Shown here one piece after another: positions 1 to 11,663 of a DNA stretch of 26,675 nucleotides (the stretch's first letter is position 1; each line of letters starts with the position of its first letter). Source of the DNA: Lichtheimia corymbifera B2541 (Eukaryota > Mucoromycota > Mucoromycetes > Mucorales > Lichtheimiaceae); assembly GCA_000697475.1 (NCBI GenBank), contig JNEU01000455.1, positions 1 to 26,675 on the forward strand, given 5' to 3'. The notes beneath the pieces were generated by a model. It searched no databases, had not been told where the DNA came from, and worked only from the letters and a program-made list of their open reading frames with translations. A program made the position numbers and the translations under genes.

Positions 1-235
1 ATGGTACGACCCTGCTTCATCACGTGCTCAAGAACGCCAACGTCTCGCTCAAGCTGCAAGTACATCTATGCACGAGGACGTGCAATAATCTGGAGAGGGG
101 GTATTGTCGGGGTACTATGCGCTGGCGCAGCAATATTCTTTTGACATCAACTTCTGTTACACGGTGAGCCACCTCAGCATCCGTAGCTTATGCGCAGCAA
201 GGCGCAGCTTTACTTTGCCACATATTATACATTAG
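1..235 (+). CDS. possible 3' end of a gene entering from the left edge
   Basis: An open frame from the window edge reads GTTLLHHVLKNANVSLKLQ up to base 59. A GT at 60 and a cag at 128-130 would define a 71-nt intron of the size used elsewhere in this window. It joins in phase 0 to a frame that reads QYSFDINFCYTVSHLSIR and stops at 233-235. The joined peptide looks protein-like, but I do not recognise a family, and the true start would lie outside the window. It could also be a chance reading of intergenic DNA. Confidence 0.22.
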
Positions 236-2339
236 CTATCTCATATAAATATCCCCATTCCACCATATGAATAAACATCATCTCTTTTACGTTACAAACA
301 CTTCTTTATTATCATTCGTCGTTGCTATTGGCTACGGTCATATCCGCCAAAAAGAAGCACGACACCACGTCAAATAGAACATGGTCGCTTTTTTTTCAAC
401 CAGTGAGGTGTAGGGCATATCAACAAGTTATTCAAGATGATGGGGTACTTCGCTTTGTTGGTTTACCTCACTTATTTGATCTATTTATTTGTTCATCTAT
501 ATACATAAGATCGAATCACTGTCACTTTATTTTTGTAAGTTCTATGGCAGACTCTTGTGAGCAAGTTGATCAGGTAGCTATCCGCGAACCTATATTTGCA
601 TATACTCACAATAAATGCCCTAATATCTTCAAGCATTAATGATTTTGCAAGTATCAAAGCATATCATCTTCCAAAGTACTATAATCTTCTATAACGCTGC
701 TGCAGCTAGTAGTCTATTCTTGCACTACCATAAGATAATAGCGATCAACAAGAGGACCAAGTATGTTGGTGCGGCATCTGTTTCGTAGTATTTTGGATCC
801 TCACAGGAAATATGGACGACATCCAGAAGGAAGATAGTGCCACACAGGCGAATAGACAATAAAATGGGGAGACCTATATGAGATCGTCCACTATTATTAG
901 TAATTGTTTGATAGGGCTAAGTATATTCTGATGATAAGTAATATGGATGTTGCAGTGTAATGATAGAGGGCTAGTAAAACAATGGCCAAAGACAGATAGA
1001 CTAGTACACTGAATAAAATACAGGCGTGAGATGGTGTTTTATAGCACCAATTATGGAAGCCGCAGTATATTCATCACTATCATCATGTGGGCTGTAGTAT
1101 ACTATGCTAGCTAATCCAGCTTTTCGTATGCATTAAGGGAGATTGTTGGGGTGCCTTCGCAACGAGCAATGGCGCCATTGATTATCCACCCATGATATGA
1201 ATCCGGGTCTGAGGTAAGCAAGGCGATCATCACTACATAAACAATGGCAACCATCTGCTATTCCACAAATCACTATCTTCGTAAATACAAGCGTTGAGGC
1301 AATCGACTGAAAACCGCTTCTAACTATCGCTTATATAGCGTATGAATGAGGGAGGTTTAAACAATGTAACGCGACGAAAGGGTCAAAGCCTCTTGATACG
1401 ATGATGTAAATGATCCAATATCATTTTCCAGTTTCGAACTACTGCTCCCCCTCCAATCCACAGGTCCCCCTTTGCAATACAGTTGTCATCAGCTCGGAAA
1501 TAAGCTCTGTGATCCACATACTGCACGTATGAGCTGGTAGTATGACAGTCAAAGTTTACTGTAACCCCTGCTACGTGATTTTCACTTGAGTATTCCAGTA
1601 TCATCCATGACTGTAAAACACCCTTTCATCAATGCCATTCCAATTCCTCTCTTCCTGATGATGACAACGCGACAAATACTGTAATGAAAGCAATATTGCA
1701 GGATATCTTTTTTCTCATCACTTCACTTGCATGCATCCTACGTGATCGCTTCCTTTCCCATCCGGCAGTTGGTCAATGCGTCACAAACTGAATGTCACGT
1801 GGCCAAGGCAATCAACCCAAACCAATATTCAATTCCTTCCATCCCATGTACCCAAGCCATACTCTAATCCACATCCATAGGAACTCGTATGTATTAGAGA
1901 AAGTTGCTATGCGTAAATAAAGCTGCTTCTATATAATGATTATCTGCTGCTACGTTTGGTTGTGGGGAAGAGTGTGCAAGAAGGCATGTGTTGTAGTGAA
2001 ATGACGAGGCTGCGAACGTTGTTTGGCGTCATGGAATAAAGACCTTGACAATGATAGCTGTCGTTACGATTGGTTGTCACAACAGAGTGTACAGGAGAAC
2101 GAGCAGTGTCAAGGAACGCGGGTGTTGTAGTGTGGTGCACATGCCATGGACTTGCCATTCAGTCAAAGACAATAGGATCAAGACAGTTGTAGGATTGACA
2201 TGATGGGTTGAAGCAGGACAATCAATCGCAGAGGGTAGTTGTACTTGAATGGGGCAACAGTTGAGAACGGGAAGCGGAAGAGCTGGAAATTAAATAGATC
2301 AGGCACTCTCATGCAAATCCATGCACACTGTAAATTAAT
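236..2339. other. 2.1-kb stretch with no supported gene
   Basis: AT-rich sequence with only short, low-complexity open frames on both strands. None has a recognisable domain, a signal peptide or convincing splice partners. Weak similarity between about 1950-2010 and 2065-2135 (both contain TTGGTTGT and GTGTTGTAGTG) may be an old local duplication. Confidence 0.5.
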
Positions 2340-3345
2340 CCATAATCTTGAGATTGCCTCTCTCAAACCTGAAACTTGCACACAAGATGCTCTTGGATAT
2401 GCTGATAAACTTTATCTTAATAACGAACCCACACTTCATTTAAAAATTTTGAATGGGAGGGTATAATGTGTGGTTTACTATGATGGACGGAAATTCCGTG
2501 TCCGCCCGGATTCATTGAAATGCCATTTAGTATGCATTATCTTGGGATTGCCTACCTGGAACTTGAAACTTGGTCAGGAGGTTCTCTGAGTCATGATGAT
2601 CAACCCTATTCATTTAAAAACCGTATGCTTCATTATGATGTTTCAATGAATCGGGCGGTCCAAATATAAGAGAGACGATGGACGGACAGAACGCAAGTAG
2701 GGTGCATAGTGCACACCCCCGCGGTTGTCCACCTCGAACGTCAAACTTGGTCAGGCCGTGGGCTTCGACATGCTGATCAACTCCATCCAAATAAAAATCA
2801 CATGCTTCATTGTGAGAACTTTGATGCGGGCGTCCAACGATGAACGGTCGTGAATATATGTAGTTTGGACGGCCCCATGACTCGAGATTCCCTTTTTCAA
2901 ATATGAAACTTTCACACAAGATGCTCGCAGTCATGCTGATCATTATCGCTCTCATAAAGACCTCATGCTTCATTTGAAAATCTAGAATGGGAGGGTATAA
3001 TGAGTGATTTACTATGAAGGATGGAAATTCCGCACTCGACCAAATTCATGAAATGTCGATCAGTATGTATTACCTTGGGATTCCCCATTTCGAACATGAA
3101 ACTTGGTAAGAAGGTTCGCTGAGTCATACTGATCAAATCCATTCATTTAAAAACCATATGCTTCATTATGAGAACTTTGAAAGCGAACGGCCCAAATATA
3201 TAAGAGACAATGGATGGACGGGAATGTCCCGGAGATTGCCCAACTCCATCGTGAAACTTGCACACAAGGTGCTGTTGGCCAAGCCGAGCACATTGCTCTA
3301 TTAACGACACCATGTTTCATTGTAAATCTTGAGATATGGGCGTCT
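2340..3345. repeat. satellite-like tandem array with higher-order period of about 534 bp
   Basis: Six degenerate monomers are recognisable by a (G)AAACTTG/T core starting near 2371, 2565, 2742, 2905, 3098 and 3253, so spacing is about 155-195 bp. Most monomers also carry a CATGCTGATCA-like block and a CTTCATT block. Monomer variants recur in order: the CACACAAG type at 2371 and 2905, and the GGT(C/A)AG(G/A)AGGTTC type at 2565 and 3098. Landmarks such as GAATGGGAGGGTATAATG (2451 and 2985), GGAAATTCCG and CAAATATA repeat at 532-534 bp, which defines a higher-order unit. Reading frames across the array are short and not conserved, so it does not look coding. Confidence 0.82.
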
Positions 3346-3879
3346 TTATAGTTTTACCTATGCTGTAAGCGTGAAGGAGTTGCTTTTTCCTAGTGGATGG
3401 TGTCGGCTGCATTAACGGAAAGATGAAGAGCTGAGTGAAACGGCACGTGGTGGTTACACAGACACGTCCTTGACAGGTTGCTGCAGTACACAAATGGATG
3501 ATGATGATGATGATTGCCTTTTGTGAAGGTACGTAAGTAATGCGTATGACAATAATGGTTCCATATCACATTTGCATGTAGGAGAAAGTCGAGCTGCATA
3601 AACCAATTTGTATATGTAAAAAGATGCATATACATATTGAATGAGCCACTCATCCTGAAACTCAATGGAGGGATCTCTTCACTTTTTCTCTTCTCAAGCT
3701 CATCCCACTTCCCACTCCTCCTTATTGTATCACAAAAGCCATGTACTTCTTGCATGACCGATAACCGGACCACCTTTATTATTCCATCTTCGAACCAATA
3801 GTATGTAATCCACAAACTAGCAACCTCCAACAAGCGTGTAATAAATAAACAATGCAAATATCGAGTTGAGGGCTCTTGC
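3346..3879. other. non-coding stretch downstream of the small unknown gene
   Basis: No supported gene. A minus-strand open frame covers 3390-3914 but is low-complexity (a GATGAT run gives a poly-His stretch), and its upstream part overlaps the last exon of the gene ending at 3880. The interval also contains one copy of a 66-bp repeat, listed separately. Confidence 0.45.
3571..3637. repeat. 66-bp dispersed repeat, copy 1
   Basis: Nearly identical to 4938-5003 in the same orientation. I see one substitution (AAGATGCATA against AAGATACATA). The two copies bracket the small gene at 3880-4835. Similarity stops abruptly on both sides. Confidence 0.85.
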
Positions 3880-4835
3880 TCATTGATTCCATCCATAATA
3901 TCTTGATTGGACAATACAGCAATTCTGTTGAAAAGGAAATGTTATATGATCCACATACCAACTAGCAATAACAATACACTGTATCAACTTACAGGTTGGC
4001 AAGGGTAGGAGAGAATTGCTTGGTTGTCAGCTTCCAGTTTCAACGCTTCGTTGAGTATCTTGGTCTGTCCTCCTAGCCTTGACTCTTGCTCAATTCCAAT
4101 CTATATAAAAGATCAGAAATAGCAATGTTATGATGATGTGAAAGTATTTACCTTGATGATACCTGAAACGAATGCAACGTGCTTCATGTCAAAGCTGTCA
4201 CCATAGGGGCCAAGTTGGCGTGTACTTATGTCACCTACAAAGGAGTCGTAAATTTCCCATCCAGGAACACAGCCAAGTGTCATTAGGCACCAATAATCAA
4301 CGAAGTGAGCTACATTGATAAATGCATGAGTACCCTCATTCCGGGGATCGCATAAAGGCCATCCTTGAGACTTACCAGAGGCCATTGATTGGTGATGGTA
4401 TGCAGACAAGTAGAAAGAAAAGGTGTGTAATAGTGTTGGTGACAACAGTCTTGTTTATATCTGAGTGGGCGTGGGAATTGTTGTCATGACGGATTGAGCT
4501 GATAAAGTGGTCAAGCACCTTGGGAAGTGATGGAAAATCAACAGCTGATAAATCCAGCTGCCACTTGAAAAGGTAGTTGACATAAGTATGTCCGCTTAAT
4601 CACAGCTCACTTCCCTTAAACACTACTTACACTTGTTAAAAAGTTCCTCAATGCGTCGCTTCTTCTCACGAGACAAGCCTTTTTTTTGGTTGAGATTTTG
4701 AAGCTTGAGGCGGAAATCACTCAACAACACTTTCTCCCTAGGAATACGGCGAGGTGCATGTCGTTGTCTAAACTCTTTGTAATCATCGTAACTCCATTCG
4801 GTCCAAGGCGTAGCTTCCAGGTAAGAGGGCTCCAT
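3880..4835 (-). CDS. small lysine-rich protein of unknown function, multi-exon, intron holds a TIR element
   Basis: I do not recognise this family. Proposed exons are 4631-4835, 4152-4162 (an 11-nt microexon), 3993-4100 and 3880-3924, giving about 122 aa. Exon 1 starts MEPSYLEATPWTEW and ends in a basic helix-like stretch (KKGLSREKKRRIEELFNK). The microexon between TTTCAG and GTAAAT restores the frame. The next exon reads IGIEQESRLGGQTKILNEA, followed by a short Cys-containing tail. The strong support is in-phase splicing at GTAAGT, GTAAAT and GTAAGT donors. The weak points are the microexon, the last exon and the absence of a known homologue. The first intron (468 nt) would be about 100 nt without the inserted element. 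It lies about 200 bp downstream of PFK2 on the same strand. An alternative is that 4152-4385 is coding in another frame (ATG at 4385). Confidence 0.42.
4223..4588. mobile_element. TIR-bounded non-autonomous element (MITE-like), copy 1
   Basis: The ends carry a 16-base inverted repeat: TACTTATGTCACCTAC at 4223-4238, and its reverse complement with one mismatch at 4573-4588. Similarity to the second copy (17574-17995) begins and ends within a few bases of these repeats, as expected for a transposed unit rather than a segmental duplication. Interior landmarks shared by both copies include ACACAGCCAAGTGTCATTAG, ATGCATGAGTACCCTCATT and GAGTGGGCGTGGGAAT. It encodes no transposase. I see no clear target-site duplication, so class assignment is open. 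Confidence 0.68.
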
Positions 4836-4848
4836 GACAAACCGATTG

Positions 4849-4917
4849 GAAACAAGGCGTTTGGGAAAAGGCGTTTGGGAACAAGGCAATTGGGGAACAA
4901 GGCGGTTGAGAACAAGG
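4849..4917. repeat. minisatellite of about 15-bp units
   Basis: About five degenerate head-to-tail units related to GGGAACAAGGCGTTT lie immediately 5' of the proposed start (4835) of the minus-strand gene. On the plus strand they read as Gly-Asn-Lys-rich repeats, but no gene there is supported. Confidence 0.75.
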
Positions 4918-4937
4918 AGAAAGCTCAACATAGCATT

Positions 4938-5003
4938 TTGCATGTAGGAGAAAGTCGAGCTGCATAAACCAATTTGTATATGTAAAAAGATACATATACA
5001 TAT
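4938..5003. repeat. 66-bp dispersed repeat, copy 2, in the PFK2 3' flank
   Basis: Nearly identical to 3571-3637 (one substitution seen). It begins 33 bases beyond the PFK2 stop codon on the minus strand, so it is probably part of the PFK2 3' UTR or terminator region. Confidence 0.85.
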
Positions 5004-5035
5004 AGGGAAACAAAGATGAAACATGAAAGCAACAT

Positions 5036-7336
<2,301 letters not shown>

Positions 7337-8438
7337 AAATCAGTGCACCACACGCGCCGGGACTCTTTGAGGGTAAGTGATTGAGTGAGCGTATGTGGGT
7401 GAAAACGGGAAAAAGAAGGATTGGTTTTCCAGCCCGCTAGTTACCGCGTGCTCAATGCCACAACACAAACGATTGATGCAGCTATTTCTCCGCTTGGTCA
7501 TCTCATGCGTTACCATCATCATTCATATGTCATCATCAATGTTAATAAAACGCATGTCGGTTCTATTATCAACGGTGTAACACACGTACGCATTTTGATG
7601 CAGTAATCTTCCGCTGCTGGTTGCCAACAACCCCTGAAAATCTATTACCATTGTAGTCATCAACAATAGTACAGAGAGCTGTATTATGGAATATACTTGT
7701 CAACAATAAACTCATGATTCTTACTGAAGACATGGTGGCAAGCTGTATTTACACGTGGTGATACATGCGTGTTTGTAATAATTTGCCAAGGAAATGAAAG
7801 CTATACACGTGATTTTGCCTAGAGCGTGATGATAAGATAGTGACAAATGACATGCAACAATATCGTATCATAAAGTTATACAGTTTGTTGATCAGAGAAA
7901 TAGTGGTAATATCATCATACCTTGTTGCCCGGTATAAAGAAAATGAACCCATCACCACTTGAATGCTTTGTTCTGATGGTCCATTATACTAGTAATACTT
8001 CCCTAAAAAAGAGGGGAACGCACGTAAACGCATAGGGGTTACGTACCAGGATTACAGATCCTTGCCTTGTGTAATGCTAAGCTGTTATTGCCTATTGGCA
8101 TCCCACGTCGTGCTATTGAATCCTATTTTCTTTTCACTCATTGGACGTCATATTTGTTCAAAGATAAGTAGATGTATAAAACGTAGTAGATATCATTCAT
8201 GATGACTAAAATGGCAGATTTCCTTGTTCGTGACCAAGACACCTGCTGTAGTGGTCGTCAAAGCAAAGGCTCAAGCTGATCATGGACCATCCAATCATCA
8301 CCACAGATACCCGCTCATCTAATAGACAATAGGAATACAAGCATATCAAACGTGACAACATTTATTGACAAATGAATATATAAACCCAAAGGGGACATCT
8401 TGTGTGTATACAAAATCTTTTTACATCAAGTGTTAGGC
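7337..8438. other. PFK2 upstream region and spacer, no supported gene
   Basis: This is the upstream region of the minus-strand PFK2 gene and the 3' flank of the first cysteine-rich gene. Open frames here are short and unconvincing. A TATA-like TGTATAAAAC at about 8172 is followed by a 26-codon plus-strand ORF (8199-8279), too short to call. Confidence 0.5.
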
Positions 8439-8645
8439 TTAGTTGCTGATGCAGTACCAGCGATGGCCAGAGTCACAACCACCGACAGGGTTCTTGGGAG
8501 GGCAATATTGGTCGCTTTGGACACAGTGGGAACCAGCAGGGCAAGAGGATTCACATGCAGCCTTTGGGAGACAGGGGCAAACAGAAGCTTGAGCGGCTTG
8601 AGCAAAGAAGAGAGCGGCAACGAAAGCGACAATGGAGACCTTCAT
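8439..8645 (-). CDS. small secreted cysteine-rich protein, member 1
   Basis: Single-exon 68-aa protein. Residues 1-20 (MKVSIVAFVAALFFAQAAQA) form a clear Sec signal peptide with an AQA cleavage site. The mature peptide of about 48 aa has eight cysteines in the frame C-x1-C-x5-C-x3-C-x5-C-x6-C-x8-C-x7-C and motifs CLPKAAC, CPAGSHCVQSD and HRWYCISN. It is very similar to the gene at 10182 (about 38 of 48 mature residues identical by my count) and more distantly to those at 11412 and 13083. It should be exported and disulfide-bonded. The role is unknown: defence or antimicrobial peptide, host-interaction effector and cell-wall peptide are all possible. The start is fixed by the signal peptide and by a leader sequence shared with member 2. 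Confidence 0.88.
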   Translation of the reverse strand: MKVSIVAFVAALFFAQAAQASVCPCLPKAACESSCPAGSHCVQSDQYCPPKNPVGGCDSGHRWYCISN

Positions 8646-8689
8646 GATTCTTGTGTATTGTTATAAATGATGCAGCTCAGAATGCCCAG

Positions 8690-8697
8690 TATTTATA
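8690..8697 (-). promoter_or_regulatory. TATA box of cysteine-rich gene 1
   Basis: TATAAATA on the minus strand, about 45 nt upstream of the ATG at 8645. The same octamer sits at a similar distance upstream of the genes at 10182 and 13083. Confidence 0.7.
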
Positions 8698-10181
8698 TTT
8701 TATCAACGCTGCCATAGATGCCGAGGGTGATACTAATAAGAGTTACCATCATCGGCTTGCCATCTCACCCCCCAACTTGTTGGAATTTCGAAGGAAAAGG
8801 ATCCTTGGCATACGTACTCGAACGGGAGGATTTTCATGCAAAATATGATACTAGAAAAATCATATGAGAGGGTTCTGCTAAAGCACTGTAATTACAGTTT
8901 GCAAAGCCCCTTTGTGTAAGGATGCGTCAAAAGTCAGCGAAATAGTGGTGATAGTGGTACTATTGGTGCTGTCCGCCCCAGCCATGTCATTGTCATGCAT
9001 GTCAACTCATCATAACTTGATAATAAAACTGCCTTACCATGTCAATGATCGAGAAACCATAATAATACATGATTAAAATAATGCAGCAAGTAGAGTAGCA
9101 AGAAGCTATGATGAGCTTGTTCGGCGATCATCAGCCCAATTAATACAAGAGATATGTCATAACGAACGTTGACATGTTGATGCTTCCAGCACCAATGGTG
9201 TCACAATACAACTTGCATTGTTCAACAACCAAGCCCTTCTATGTGAACTAATACTATCAAGGAAGGCACTTGTTTTGTGGTGGTGCGCACTGCATCATAA
9301 TAGCTGTTGATATCATTTACATCATATGCACTGCGTTGTGGTATGCGATGTGTCATACATCAAAGCCTTCGCCCAGAGGCTAAGAAGAAGGTGAGTATGC
9401 ACAATCGTGGCCATGCTTCAACAGCTATAGCATCTGGTTCATTACTACCGTAAAAGCCATGGAAGGATTGGGCGGCTATTTTGTCGCCCCGATAAAGGTG
9501 ATCGAGTGTCGCACAGAATAAACCCTGTCAATTTAAAGGCAGCGTTATGCATCGACGTTTCTTGCGCAACCTGACGCGATATACTCAGATAACATTTCGG
9601 ACATGCAAAATACCAAGCTCTATGCGCTATATGGGAAAGTCTCCTTTGGTGTACTAATAGTTACAGTGATCACAATTCCCAGTCTAAACTTTGATAATGC
9701 GCATTATGATTTTACGTGCGGCTGAGCCGATACAGACACAAGCCCTTTACTAGCCGTTATTGGCACACTAACTTGGATACAGAATCTTTGGATGGAGACC
9801 GCATATGGAAGTAGCGGCGTCCTCTGCTTGGGATTAGCCAAGCCATATAGTAGCAGTAGCAGCCATATTACCTCTTTTTACAGGATGGTGCTGAAAACAA
9901 AGCGGCGCCTTCGAAATTGGCAAACCTCTTTTTGGGCAATGCCTCCCAGGTTTCTTGCAGTTTGCATGCGTCACTCGCGCAAGTATTTATCAATGAAGCA
10001 ATTCCTAGCTATACTGACGCATGATCAATAGACCCCTCTAATGTATATGTATTCATGCAAGATAGTATTTTCAAACTTAAAATTGAGATAGCTTTATTAC
10101 TGCGATGACAACAAAATGGGCTTCAAGAGGGATAGGATAATGACAATATCAATTGCAAAGGTGTCCATATGCTTTGATTAT
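8698..10181. other. 1.5-kb spacer between cysteine-rich genes 1 and 2
   Basis: No supported gene on either strand. Open frames such as 9792-10031 (plus) lack a domain, signal peptide or cysteine framework. The motif AAGCCCCTTTGTGTAA near 8904-8919 recurs near 12190. Confidence 0.5.
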
Positions 10182-10388
10182 CTAGTTACTGATGCAGTAC
10201 CAACGATGATCAGCATCACAACCACCAGCGGGGTTTTGAGGAGGGCAGTAGCTATCACTCTGAACACAGTGGGATCCAGCGGGACAAGCAGCTTCACAGC
10301 CAGCCTTGGGAAGACAAGAGCAAATGGATGCTTGGGTAGCTTGAGCAAAGAAAAGAGCAGCGACGAATGCGGCAATGGAGACTTTCAT
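10182..10388 (-). CDS. small secreted cysteine-rich protein, member 2
   Basis: Single-exon 68-aa paralogue of the gene at 8439. The signal peptide is MKVSIAAFVAALFFAQATQA. The mature part keeps the same eight-cysteine spacing and begins SICSCLPKAGC. Substitutions between the two copies mostly spare cysteines and the CPAGSHCVQSD and HRWYCISN blocks, suggesting constraint on the fold. The frame stays open upstream to 10511, but the ATG at 10388 is chosen because the signal peptide starts there and a TATA box lies 51 nt upstream. The pair looks like a relatively recent duplication. Confidence 0.88.
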   Translation of the reverse strand: MKVSIAAFVAALFFAQATQASICSCLPKAGCEAACPAGSHCVQSDSYCPPQNPAGGCDADHRWYCISN

Positions 10389-10397
10389 GATTCTTGT
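10376..10397 (-). promoter_or_regulatory. conserved leader around the start codon (CACAAGAATCATGAA)
   Basis: The bases immediately before and over the ATG, ACACAAGAATCATGAA, match those of the gene at 8439 (about 8641-8656), whereas the rest of the two leaders has diverged. This may be a translation-start context or mRNA element, or simply residual duplication identity. Confidence 0.45.
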
Positions 10398-10438
10398 GTT
10401 GGTGCAGGATATTTGGCTGCACGGATGATGCCTCGTCG

Positions 10439-10446
10439 TATTTATA
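10439..10446 (-). promoter_or_regulatory. TATA box of cysteine-rich gene 2
   Basis: TATAAATA on the minus strand, about 51 nt upstream of the ATG at 10388, in the same arrangement as gene 1. Confidence 0.7.
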
Positions 10447-11411
10447 CTTTTGATGCCGATATCAATGTTGCATCGGTTAATGCCAAAAGCCGGAAGTATC
10501 TGCTTTGTCATATTTTGGATTGGTGGAAAATTTACCGTTTAAGGGCATTGGCCCACCATTAGTGCAAGATAGAGGATAGGAGCACAATGATAATGTCATG
10601 ATCCACGATCATCATGTGAGAGGCTTTTTGGCAGTGGGACCTCAGACACAAGGCATTAGAGCACTATATTTACACAGCCACGCTGCGTAATTAAGCGCCA
10701 AACCAATATTGAATGCAGCACACCTCTAACATGTTGATATATGGTCCTGCTCCCAAGTCGTCATACTGGAGAAGACTATTGATATCTTGCTACCATGTAT
10801 CGGTACAATAACCATGCGCTCATTGTTCGCAGGTATCGACTGCTAAAAGGCTAATATTACAAGCTCATTAATCCGAGGATGTATCGACATGTCGAGTAGT
10901 GCCAGGAAAAGTGACAATAAGCATTGTTAAGACAGCTAAGCCTTGCTTATACGGGCCGCACAAAGACAGTGACATTATCCGTGAAGTAGCATGGCACAAA
11001 GTAAAATTAGCATCTCATTTATGGAAGGGCTGTGAGCAGCAAGATAGGGCTTAACATATGCCTATTTGGAAGAGAGCTGTGTATATGAATGCAGCTGTCA
11101 GCCTGAAAATGAGTGTCGGAGAGGGGCCAAAGTATCATTTAAACAATGCCACCATTCCTTTATCCAAGTATACAATGACCTAGCAAAGGCTTTCGGCATG
11201 TGATGGGATGTTCACTGTACTACAACATGGCCGCTATTTTTCAATCAAATACTGCTAACAGCATGTCAAAGTCAATTGAAAATCATTACATCGAGCTCAC
11301 CATCCTTCTTCCCATCAAGCAATTCATGATAGATACAAAACGCAACCGAGTTTATTTGACATTTGAAACAAGCAAATCCGTTTTCAGTGTAGCTGGCTAA
11401 TTGAGTGATGT
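10447..11411. other. 1-kb spacer, no supported gene
   Basis: AT-rich intergenic DNA between cysteine-rich genes 2 and 3. Only short frames without recognisable features were seen on either strand. Confidence 0.5.
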
Positions 11412-11612
11412 TTACTGCTGAGTGCATCGATAGGCTTGACCATCGTTGCAGCCAATGCTTGCGTTACAGCCGGGTTGTTCAACACACTTCCATCCAGGAG
11501 TGGTGCATTCCTTGTCGCAGGTATCCTTTGGTAGACATGTGCAGCCACTGGCTTGGGCGACTTGGGAGAAAACGAGACCAGCGACAATAGCGAGAATAAG
11601 AGTAGGCTTCAT
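11412..11612 (-). CDS. small secreted cysteine-rich protein, member 3
   Basis: Single-exon 66-aa protein. The signal peptide is MKPTLILAIVAGLVFSQVAQA. The mature part has eight cysteines in the frame C-x1-C-x5-C-x3-C-x6-C-x5-C-x5-C-x7-C, opening GCTCLPKDTC, clearly related to members 1 and 2 (CxCLPK, then C-x3-C) but shorter between cysteines 6 and 7. The ATG at 11612 is preferred over the upstream in-frame extension to 11714 because of the signal peptide and a TATATAAG box about 45 nt upstream. Its function is unknown. It is a diverged paralogue in the same orientation as its neighbours. Confidence 0.85.
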   Translation of the reverse strand: MKPTLILAIVAGLVFSQVAQASGCTCLPKDTCDKECTTPGWKCVEQPGCNASIGCNDGQAYRCTQQ

Positions 11613-11655
11613 AACGATAAGGTGATATTGTTCGATGCATCTCGTTTGGCAGTTA

Positions 11656-11663
11656 CTTATATA
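11656..11663 (-). promoter_or_regulatory. TATA box of cysteine-rich gene 3
   Basis: TATATAAG on the minus strand, about 45 nt upstream of the ATG at 11612. A run of T on the plus strand (about 11666-11676) lies just upstream of it. Confidence 0.65.

Noticed and set aside
4128..4445. Minus-strand frame starting MSPTLL, apparently a secreted protein, with a similar frame at 17669-17851
   Set aside because: Both begin at TTG rather than ATG, lie inside the TIR element, and the second stops early. The peptide similarity follows from the DNA similarity of the element copies. A real exon here cannot be fully excluded.
8199..8279. 26-codon plus-strand ORF downstream of a TATA-like TGTATAAAAC
   Set aside because: Too short, no signal peptide and no relation to the other small genes. 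Most likely chance.
8400..8666. Plus-strand frame opposite cysteine-rich gene 1, and the similar one at 10116-10562
   Set aside because: Antisense shadows of the cysteine-rich genes. They have no signal peptide or recognisable domain, and their similarity is explained by the paralogous minus-strand genes.
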